A stretch of DNA of 7,468 nt from CAZSLZ01 sp964607865 (GTDB taxonomy: Bacteria > Vulcanimicrobiota > JAJTBE01 > CAZSLZ01): contig CAZSLZ010000148.1 of the NCBI GenBank assembly GCA_964607865.1, positions 1 through 7,468 of the forward strand, given 5' to 3'. This document shows positions 1-5,597 of this stretch, piece by piece (within the stretch, counting starts at the first letter, position 1; every line of letters begins with the position of its first letter). The translations under genes and the position numbers were made by a program. The notes under the pieces are model-generated. The model saw nothing but the letters and a program-made list of their open reading frames with translations. It searched no databases and was not told the DNA's origin.

Positions 1-339
1 ATTGCAGGTTTTACGCCTATACCCTACAAGGTTTTTGCCATAGCAGCGGGTGTTTTCTATATTAATTTCTGGAAATTCGTCATGGTTACCGTCATAAGCC
101 GAAGCGCCAGGTTTTTTATTGTCGCCGGTTTGATTATGGCATTTGGCCAGCAGATAAAAGTGTTTATAGATAAATATTTCAATATTCTCTCTGTCATTTT
201 TGTGGTTTTACTGCTGGGCGGATTCTATGCCATGAAATACATAAAAATGCCCGGCGGTAAAAAAGAAGAGGAAGAAATAAAAGAAGCTTCCGATAATTCA
301 TTGGGCAGGGAAGCTTCCGTGGATGCAGATCCGGTCTAA
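1..339 (+). CDS. YqaA/DedA-like (VTT/SNARE-associated family) membrane protein, C-terminal fragment
   Basis: The frame is open from the first base and stops with TAA at 337-339, giving 112 visible residues; the N-terminus and start codon lie off the left edge. The visible part begins with a GFTPIPYKVF motif followed by AAGVF, which I recognise as the conserved re-entrant/amphipathic segment of YqaA-type DedA/VTT proteins. It is followed by SRSARFF (family members usually have a GR..RF pattern here) and two hydrophobic stretches at about visible residues 39-51 and 60-80, consistent with the last membrane helices. The tail is highly charged (a KKEEEEIKEA run) and probably cytoplasmic and unstructured. 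DedA/VTT proteins are inner-membrane proteins linked to lipid transport and membrane homeostasis; the substrate of this one cannot be read from the sequence. An internal ATG at 82 is not the start, because the family motif lies upstream of it. The family call is confident, the exact function is not. Confidence 0.85.
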   Translation: MAGFTPIPYKVFAIAAGVFYINFWKFVMVTVISRSARFFIVAGLIMAFGQQIKVFIDKYFNILSVIFVVLLLGGFYAMKYIKMPGGKKEEEEIKEASDNSLGREASVDADPV

Positions 340-344
340 AACGA

Positions 345-902
345 TTATACTCTTCTTAAATATTCTCCACTGCGGGTATCCACCAGGATTTTTTCCCCCT
401 GGTTTACAAACAGGGGAACATTGACAGTAGCGCCTGTTTCCAGCTCGGCAGGCTTGGTCCCACCCTGTGCGGTGTCTCCTTTGAAACCGGGTTCTGTATG
501 AGTAATTTCAAGCTCCATATGAGCAGGGGCTTCAACACCTATTACCGTGTCATCATGAAGCTGAACCTGCATATTGGCGCCGTCTTTCAACCATTTCATG
601 GCATCGCCCATAGTTTCTTCGGTGATATTATATTGAATAAAAGTCTCGTTATCCATGAATACATGTATATCGTCAGAAGGATAAAGATATTGCATTTCTC
701 TGCTGGTTACATGGGCTCTTTCCACCTTTTCACCGGCCCTGAAGGTTTTTTCGAGTACATTTCCGCTTTTCAGGCTTTTAATTTTTGTGCGGACGAAAGC
801 TGCGCCTTTTCCAGGCTTAACATGGAGAAATTCCACAATATTGTATAGTTCTCCGTCAAGAATTATCGTCATTCCGTTTCTGAAATCATTACTTGAAATC
901 AT
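345..902 (-). CDS. efp: Elongation factor P
   Basis: This 185-residue protein has the standard EF-P length and three-domain plan: an N-terminal KOW-like domain (about 1-63), an OB domain (about 66-127) and a C-terminal OB domain (about 130-185). EF-P binds ribosomes stalled on consecutive prolines, between the P and E sites, and stimulates peptide-bond formation. The domain I loop reads KPGKGAAFVRTK, with Lys32 at the tip in the position that many bacteria modify. Having Lys here argues against the EarP/arginine-rhamnose type, but the modification cannot be deduced from the window. The C-terminal signature (TKPAELETG, then VPLF and VDTRSGEY) is intact. The ATG at 900-902 is preceded by a strong Shine-Dalgarno GGAGG (910-914 on the minus strand, 7-nt spacing), which fixes the start. 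The gene lies 79 nt downstream of the TPR/GGDEF-like gene on the same strand and could be read from it, from its own promoter, or both. Confidence 0.98.
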   Translation of the reverse strand: MISSNDFRNGMTIILDGELYNIVEFLHVKPGKGAAFVRTKIKSLKSGNVLEKTFRAGEKVERAHVTSREMQYLYPSDDIHVFMDNETFIQYNITEETMGDAMKWLKDGANMQVQLHDDTVIGVEAPAHMELEITHTEPGFKGDTAQGGTKPAELETGATVNVPLFVNQGEKILVDTRSGEYLRRV

Positions 903-909
903 CAGGTTT

Positions 910-914
910 CCTCC
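910..914 (-). promoter_or_regulatory. Shine-Dalgarno of efp
   Basis: On the minus strand the sequence reads GGAGG, then AAACCTG, then ATG. This is a near-perfect anti-16S match at 7-nt spacing. It is much stronger than the site of any other gene in the window, as expected for an abundant translation factor. Confidence 0.85.
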
Positions 915-952
915 AATTATAAAAGTATATCTATGGTTTTATGCTTATTAAT

Positions 953-981
953 ATTTTCCTGTTTTCCCTAAGTATTGTCCA
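953..981 (-). promoter_or_regulatory. Possible sigma70-type promoter for efp
   Basis: Read on the minus strand, TGGACA (976-981, 5 of 6 to the -35 consensus) is followed after 17 nt by GAAAAT (953-958, 4 of 6 to TATAAT). It lies in the 79-nt gap just after the stop codon of the upstream gene, so efp could be transcribed independently. A second, closer TATACT (924-929, minus) has only a poor -35 partner. Matches of this quality occur by chance in AT-rich DNA, so this is a candidate only. Confidence 0.3.
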
Positions 982-3900
982 TTATTTTTTTCGTTTAAGA
1001 AGGTCTTCATCCCATATCACGCTCTTATTACCGCCAGATTTAATGGCGAACACCATGGCATCGTAGGAATTTTTCATAACTTCTTTGGGAGATCTTCCTT
1101 TTTCCGGGAAAGACGCGATTCCCAGGGACATTGTAATATGGCCGGGTATGTCTTTAAAACTCAGGTTCCCCACAGTAAAGCGGATTTGTTCTGCAAGATT
1201 GAAACCTACCTGGTATGATGTATTGGGAAGGATTATTACAAATATTTCATCACTGTAACGGGAAGGGATATCACTGCCTTCTTTAAGGAAATTGTTAACC
1301 ATGGTAGAAATCTCTTTCAGGACGTTATTAAGGCTGCCGTCGCCATATTTGGTTTTGAGCTCCTTATGCTTGTCTAATTTGAAGAACAAAAGAGAAAGAG
1401 GGTGTTTATTCTTATTTGCCCTCATCATTAACCGGCCTATGCTTTGTTCAAAAAATGACTTGAAATAAAACCCTGTTACCGGATCTACGGCTCCTGGGGG
1501 TATCATCCTCATTTTCATTGCATCCGCAGATGGGGTTTCTGGCAGAGCCTTTCCAATAGAATTCATTCTCTGTTGGTTTGGCCGTTTCATAAATGAACCG
1601 GATTTAGGAGTACGCATTCCGGGCTTTCCAGATTTCTGTGGAGTAGGAACACTCCGTCCGCTGAGGTTTATATCAATTTTTCGAAGTGAAAGTTGAGATG
1701 TGGGAATATTCTGCCTGGGCATTTTTTTCAAATGTTCGGTTTTTGGCTGCCTGGCCGGGGTTTCATTACGCCTTTTGAATTCCGCGCCACCAGCTCTTCT
1801 CTTAGGTTGCTGGGATGAAGGAGGGCTGGTTTTGGAACGGCGGATTAGCCCGGACATGGGTTTGGATTCAGTAGTAGTATTAAGTTGTGGCAATTGTGAT
1901 GTGGAACTTTTGGAAGTTCTCATCTGAAGCTTGGGAGGCGACTTCAATTTGGAGGTATCTATGGAACGTTTTGAAGGCCTGGGTTTCTGCCATTTGGGAA
2001 TACCGGGCTTACCGGGCTCCTCGACATCTCCCCTGGGTTTCTCTTCCTCGGTTCTTGAAATATTGACGCTTCTAAGGCCCGATTTGGTTTCATTCTGCTC
2101 TTCATCAGGCTTGGCAATATTGGGAGCCTGTTTATTGGCTTTACGAAAAGTAAATGCGGAACCGCTTTTCTTGTCGCTTCTTATTGTTCCCGTCAGTCCG
2201 GAAAGGTTTAATTTCTTATCAGTTGAACCCGGCTGATCCTTGTCGAACTGCTGGGTTTCAGCCTCACTTCCCCTGTTCCCTTTCTTTTTGACACCCACAG
2301 GGGTAATATTTAGTATATCTTCCAATTTGCCGGTTTCTGTCCCTTGTTTTCTCATTTTTATCGGTTTTTTCGCCTGGGGTGGAACTGAATCAAGAGTAAT
2401 TATGCCGGGAGTTTCCTTGCCAGTTTGCCCTTCATCGTCACCCAGAAAAGCGCCAGCTTTAACAGTTTTTGTTGATAATTGCTCCTGATCGGGACACAGA
2501 GTAGGAATTACTTTCTTGCCCTCTACAAAAAGACAGTTGCGACCTGACTGAATCGCTTCATCTAACGATTCCCTGGCAAAAGATTCAAAACTCTCCTGGC
2601 TGGTCACATGTTCGGGATGGGTTACCAAACCAGCTGTGATGGTAATTCCAGGTATGGGGCTTTTAAATTGTATCTGCGAAATTTTCAGGCCCAGATTGTG
2701 GGCAATTTTTATACCTTTCTGACTATCTATTCCAGGAAGGGTTATGGCAAAACGATTGTCAGCGATGCGGAAAATTGAGACTACATCTTCGCCTAACTCA
2801 TTTTTTATTTCCTGAACCAGGGTTTTCAGGACATAATTCTTCTTCTCTTCACCAAACCGTTTTTGTATTGCCACAAGACGGTCAACTTCAAACATCAATA
2901 AACTGACAGGTTTTCGCTGATCCTTCGATTTATTGACCTCATAACCCAACTTTTCCCGCATATAAATCTGGTTATAAGCCCGGGTGGCCATATCGGTAAT
3001 GGCTACTTTCCTCTTGTATATACGGTCGGCAGATGCTGCAACTTCACGGCCTATCTTATGAATTTCCAAGACATTCTTTTTAAACTTGGCTTTGAATTTC
3101 TTTTTATCACCGGCCTTCAGGCCCGGATAGCACATAAAAGCTAAACCCCAGAAGCCTTCCTGGGTAATGAATGGAACACCTATACGTGGAGATGCGGAAT
3201 CCAGGTATTCAGCTACTCCGGGAAAAGCTCTCTGAAAAATTGCTTCCTTTTTTTCTATTTCATAAACAAAAGGATGGTCTGCATTTTTATTTGCCCATTC
3301 ATAAATTTTGTCCCAGTCCACCTTCAGTTCATTATATTTATCTTGAGGCAACTCATCAGCCAGATATAATTTTAAAGGTTCGCCTTCCTGCTCAATAAAA
3401 TAAATTAAGGATTTTGGCATAAGAGTAAGAATTTTTAAATGCTGAAGGGCAAAATTAGCCAACTGGGGAAAATCCTTGGCATCTCTGGCAGAATAAGGCA
3501 GGTGCTTTTTGGGGCCTTTCTGCTGGGGTTTTAAAACCAGAAGCCAGAACAAAAGCATTGCTATTGAAATAATTGCCAGAAGGATTATGGCATAAACTGT
3601 CCCCTTTCTTTTGGAACGTTCAGCTTTCACAGCATCATAGTAAACTTTTATGCTTTTCTTGATAATTTCATTGTCACTATGCTCCTGGATACGATTAAAG
3701 TAGGCATGGGCCATGTCCCATTCTTTCCGGTTCATATGAATAACTCCCAACTCCGAATGGGCGTTCCAATACATGGATTTATAGCGATCTTCTTCCTGCC
3801 ACTGGTTATTCTTATCCAGCATTTCAATGAGAACTTCAAAATTTGCCTTGGCCTGGTCGTCCTGGTTCATAGTCTGATAGATACTGCCCAGGTTCCAGTA

Positions 3901-4368
3901 TAACTCGGGCTCCTGGTATCCCATGTCTTTTGCAGCCTGAAAAAGCTCCAGGGCTTCTGCGTGCATGCTTTCTTCGTTGTAAATTTCACCCAGCTGAATT
4001 ATATATTCAATATTGTTGGGATCATAATCAATAGCCTTTTTATAACTTTCGATAGCTTCCTGGTTTCGGTTACCCATGTTTAAAATTAATCCCAGTTTTG
4101 CATAGGCTGGAGCATATGTGGGATATGTCTTGATCGCTTCTTGAAACAACTGCTCAGCTTTATTAAGTTGATTGTTTTCTATTTCGTTTATGCCTCTTTT
4201 TACGAGTTGTTCAGCCTGGGTTTTCAAGGGAGACTGGGCATTAGAATAAGAGGAAGGAAAACAAAAAAGGAAGATGAATAAAAAACATAAAAAGACAAGA
4301 TAATGCCTGGCAACACCAAATAAGAAAGTATTGCCATTTTTCTTTCTATAACAAATATGTTCTAACAT
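982..4368 (-). CDS. Membrane TPR protein with two degenerate GGDEF domains and a long disordered linker
   Basis: 1128 residues. A hydrophobic N-terminal segment (about 23-38, ending near a SNAQS that resembles a signal-peptidase region) precedes about five TPR-like helical hairpins (about 51-84, 85-118, 119-152, 153-186, 199-231). A clear TM helix (257-279) puts the TPR part outside the cytoplasm and the rest inside. Residues about 295-445 look like a divergent GAF-type sensor domain. GGDEF-like domain 1 (about 455-620) has FRIADNRF where active cyclases have RYGGDEF. Residues about 630-955 are basic, rich in S, P, K, R and Q, and predicted disordered by eye. GGDEF-like domain 2 (961-1120, starting DPVTGFYF and ending near SGGNKSVI) has RYSDEIF at the active site. 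Its first metal-ligand Asp is replaced by Lys997 (KLD for DxD), and the RxxD inhibitory site reads EGSD. Both domains should therefore be catalytically dead; a ligand-binding or scaffolding role is inferred. The ATG at 4366-4368 has no good Shine-Dalgarno, so the start is probable and not proven. The gene lies divergent to the HD-GYP operon and upstream of efp. Confidence 0.85.
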   Translation of the reverse strand: MLEHICYRKKNGNTFLFGVARHYLVFLCFLFIFLFCFPSSYSNAQSPLKTQAEQLVKRGINEIENNQLNKAEQLFQEAIKTYPTYAPAYAKLGLILNMGNRNQEAIESYKKAIDYDPNNIEYIIQLGEIYNEESMHAEALELFQAAKDMGYQEPELYWNLGSIYQTMNQDDQAKANFEVLIEMLDKNNQWQEEDRYKSMYWNAHSELGVIHMNRKEWDMAHAYFNRIQEHSDNEIIKKSIKVYYDAVKAERSKRKGTVYAIILLAIISIAMLLFWLLVLKPQQKGPKKHLPYSARDAKDFPQLANFALQHLKILTLMPKSLIYFIEQEGEPLKLYLADELPQDKYNELKVDWDKIYEWANKNADHPFVYEIEKKEAIFQRAFPGVAEYLDSASPRIGVPFITQEGFWGLAFMCYPGLKAGDKKKFKAKFKKNVLEIHKIGREVAASADRIYKRKVAITDMATRAYNQIYMREKLGYEVNKSKDQRKPVSLLMFEVDRLVAIQKRFGEEKKNYVLKTLVQEIKNELGEDVVSIFRIADNRFAITLPGIDSQKGIKIAHNLGLKISQIQFKSPIPGITITAGLVTHPEHVTSQESFESFARESLDEAIQSGRNCLFVEGKKVIPTLCPDQEQLSTKTVKAGAFLGDDEGQTGKETPGIITLDSVPPQAKKPIKMRKQGTETGKLEDILNITPVGVKKKGNRGSEAETQQFDKDQPGSTDKKLNLSGLTGTIRSDKKSGSAFTFRKANKQAPNIAKPDEEQNETKSGLRSVNISRTEEEKPRGDVEEPGKPGIPKWQKPRPSKRSIDTSKLKSPPKLQMRTSKSSTSQLPQLNTTTESKPMSGLIRRSKTSPPSSQQPKRRAGGAEFKRRNETPARQPKTEHLKKMPRQNIPTSQLSLRKIDINLSGRSVPTPQKSGKPGMRTPKSGSFMKRPNQQRMNSIGKALPETPSADAMKMRMIPPGAVDPVTGFYFKSFFEQSIGRLMMRANKNKHPLSLLFFKLDKHKELKTKYGDGSLNNVLKEISTMVNNFLKEGSDIPSRYSDEIFVIILPNTSYQVGFNLAEQIRFTVGNLSFKDIPGHITMSLGIASFPEKGRSPKEVMKNSYDAMVFAIKSGGNKSVIWDEDLLKRKK

Positions 4369-4533
4369 AATTATATTTACACGGTCCCAAATCTTTTTAC
4401 ATTCTTAAGTTGATGAATATAAATTCAAAATTGAAGGCTGATTTTCCTGCATAAGTAAATACCACAGAAAAATTTTAAAAATAATAAATAAACCAGTTTC
4501 ATTTTTTAATACAGTAATTATTGGTGCTCGGGG

Positions 4534-4539
4534 TATAAT
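4534..4539 (+). promoter_or_regulatory. Candidate -10 box (TATAAT) for the plus-strand operon
   Basis: A perfect TATAAT lies about 195 nt upstream of the plus-strand start codon. At 17-nt spacing the -35 position (4511-4516) reads ACAGTA, a poor match, and there is no TG extended -10, so an activator or another sigma factor may be needed. The predicted transcription start near 4546 falls inside the left arm of the dyad at 4542-4584. Confidence 0.35.
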
Positions 4540-4541
4540 TG

Positions 4542-4584
4542 ATGGGCGAACTACCTTCCTTACGCCTGTTTATCTAGTCGCCAT
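4542..4584 (+). repeat. Imperfect inverted repeat with competing alternative pairing (operator or structured leader)
   Basis: The left arm 4542-4553 (ATGGGCGAACTA) pairs with the right arm 4575-4584 (TAGTCGCCAT) to form 10 base pairs with one bulged G and one bulged A, closing a 21-nt loop. The core GGCG (4545-4548) can instead pair with a second CGCC inside the loop (4563-4566), giving a mutually exclusive hairpin. The pairing was found by reading, without folding energies. It may be an operator overlapping the predicted transcription start, or part of an RNA switch. It matches no riboswitch consensus that I know. Confidence 0.5.
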
Positions 4585-4591
4585 TCTGATA

Positions 4592-4613
4592 TTTCTGTTT
4601 TATATAACAGAAA
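4592..4613 (+). repeat. Perfect 8-bp inverted repeat
   Basis: TTTCTGTT, a 6-nt TTATAT loop, then AACAGAAA. It lies 7 nt after the dyad at 4542-4584 and is followed by a T-rich stretch ending in T8 at 4633-4640. The T8 tract starts about 19 nt past the stem and the stem is AT-rich, so a classical intrinsic terminator or attenuator is possible but weak. A binding site for a dimeric regulator is the alternative. Confidence 0.5.
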
Positions 4614-4674
4614 ATTTGTTATTATTTTATTGTTTTTTTTAAATTATGTTTTTTGCAAAAAAGGGAATAAAAAC

Positions 4675-4710
4675 ATGGGGTTGCTTCCCGGTTTTACTGA
4701 AGGAATTTAA
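4675..4710 (+). CDS. Possible 11-residue leader ORF
   Basis: The ORF runs ATG to TAA and encodes MGLLPGFTEGI. It is preceded by a purine-rich AAGGGA (4661-4666) 8 nt upstream of the ATG, which is a better ribosome-site match than the one in front of the following gene. It ends 23 nt before the ATG at 4734 and is in a different frame. No run of a single amino acid suggests classic attenuation. So short an ORF can occur by chance, and it is reported only because of its ribosome site and its position in the leader. Confidence 0.2.
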   Translation: MGLLPGFTEGI

Positions 4711-4733
4711 CGGAAGTTGAACAATTACTGACT

Positions 4734-5588
4734 ATGGCTGAAATGCGTAAAATACCCTATGATGTTGAGATCAACATTGGCAATATTCCCACCAGGTACT
4801 GCCGTTATTATCAGGAGCAGATCTTTGATTATTACGACGACGGCAGGGCCAGGTTTGAATGGGACAGGTTACGCCAGGATTTTATGCTGGGCCTTGATTT
4901 CACCATTGAAGAAGTTTGCAGTAACTGTCCGTTAAATATTATCCTGGACGTGGAAGGTTGCCGGGGAAGGCTGTTCGACTTCGATATCTTCTTAAGAATG
5001 CTTTCCAATGTAAAGCCCGATTCCTTATTGTTTCAGAAAAATATCAAAAATGCGGAGTTTTCCAGGGAAGAAACTGAAAACCTTCTTCAGGAAATGGAAC
5101 AACTGCAGCAATACTGTAAAAATATTACCTGGCCTGTGGCACAGGTTTTTTGCAACGATGAACCGGTTCAATCTGAGGAATCGGTTAAATATAACCAGAT
5201 GGTCTATTATGAGTGGGGAGGAGAGGAAGCCCCCAACTTTTTTGCTTCCAACCAGGGTTATCATGCGGGGATTACCAAGGAAGGAATTATCCTTAAGAAG
5301 AATTTCGGAGAAACCCTTCCAAATGTCTTTGTTTCTCTGTCACGTAAAGGACTGAGAATGAAAGGTACCGATCTTGAAGGTAATCTGGTACCTGTACCAA
5401 TGAACAGAGCAACTCTGCCCGACTGGTGGCCCGAAGACCCCTATAAGGAATCAGAACTTAAATTTACCAGCTTACCCGTTTCATTTATCTTCTATGATAT
5501 TTTCAACATGATTATCGTTTACGGGCAGATGGCTCTGCAACATTATACAGGAATCAATATTTTCTCTAAATTTTACAGAAGAGCCTGA
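4734..5588 (+). CDS. Protein of unknown function with a potential four-cysteine site
   Basis: 284 residues; I do not recognise the family. It has no signal peptide and looks soluble, although residues about 247-266 (around VSFIFYDIFNMIIVYG) are hydrophobic and could be a buried helix or a membrane contact. The N-terminal third contains Cys23, the pair Cys62/Cys65 (VCSNCP, C-x2-C) and Cys76 (EGCRG). This spacing could bind Zn or an Fe-S cluster, which is inferred only. Residues about 110-130 form a charged, Leu/Gln-rich helix with coiled-coil character, and the C-terminal part is rich in aromatic residues (PDWWPED near 229-235). The ATG at 4734 has only a distant GGAAG (4712-4716) as ribosome site; ATG 4743 (Met4) and CTG 4728 are alternative starts, and the TGA at 4698-4700 limits extension. 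It is followed after 9 nt by the HD-GYP gene, so the two are almost certainly co-transcribed and may be translationally coupled. Confidence 0.8.
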   Translation: MAEMRKIPYDVEINIGNIPTRYCRYYQEQIFDYYDDGRARFEWDRLRQDFMLGLDFTIEEVCSNCPLNIILDVEGCRGRLFDFDIFLRMLSNVKPDSLLFQKNIKNAEFSREETENLLQEMEQLQQYCKNITWPVAQVFCNDEPVQSEESVKYNQMVYYEWGGEEAPNFFASNQGYHAGITKEGIILKKNFGETLPNVFVSLSRKGLRMKGTDLEGNLVPVPMNRATLPDWWPEDPYKESELKFTSLPVSFIFYDIFNMIIVYGQMALQHYTGINIFSKFYRRA

Positions 5589-5597
5589 TAACCAGAA

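Larger units (their letters stand above)
4369..4733. other. Divergent AT-rich intergenic region
   Basis: These 365 nt separate the minus-strand TPR/GGDEF-like gene from the plus-strand operon, so they must supply promoters in both directions. The left part (4369-4500) is very AT-rich, and I see no convincing minus-strand promoter or ribosome site there. The right part holds a TATAAT, an imperfect dyad, a perfect inverted repeat, a T8 tract (4633-4640) and a short possible leader ORF, listed separately. The G+C-richer island at about 4523-4585 stands out from the AT-rich surroundings. No tRNA or recognised riboswitch consensus was found by eye. Confidence 0.8.

Noticed and set aside
391..415. 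CCCCTG/CAGGGG hairpin near the convergent gene ends, considered as a terminator
   Set aside because: It lies within the EF-P coding sequence, and the T-run is on the wrong side for plus-strand transcription and reads as A on the minus strand. No terminator is visible between the convergent stops.
498..848. 116-residue plus-strand ORF
   Set aside because: It lies wholly inside efp on the opposite strand, has no recognisable domain, and efp has full family conservation and a strong ribosome site.
916..921. TATAAT on the minus strand just upstream of efp
   Set aside because: It abuts the Shine-Dalgarno (910-914), so transcription from it would start inside or after the ribosome site.
1700..2488. 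Three successive plus-strand ORFs (1700-1927, 1931-2236, 2240-2488)
   Set aside because: They are antisense shadows of the low-complexity linker of the large minus-strand gene. Composition bias there suppresses stops, and the translations show no domain.
3171..3903. Two plus-strand ORFs (3171-3398 and 3679-3903)
   Set aside because: They are antisense to the GAF-like and TPR regions of the minus-strand gene, which show clear domain patterns; neither ORF has a plausible product.
4534..4584. Known riboswitch (GEMM/c-di-GMP, fluoride, preQ1, ZTP)
   Set aside because: I compared remembered consensus cores and none fits on either strand, so the element is reported only as an unclassified dyad.
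5025..5355. Overlapping ORFs on both strands (5025-5264 minus, 5050-5355 plus)
   Set aside because: Both are alternative-frame shadows of the 284-residue gene at 4734-5588, which spans the whole interval and is tightly joined to the next gene.
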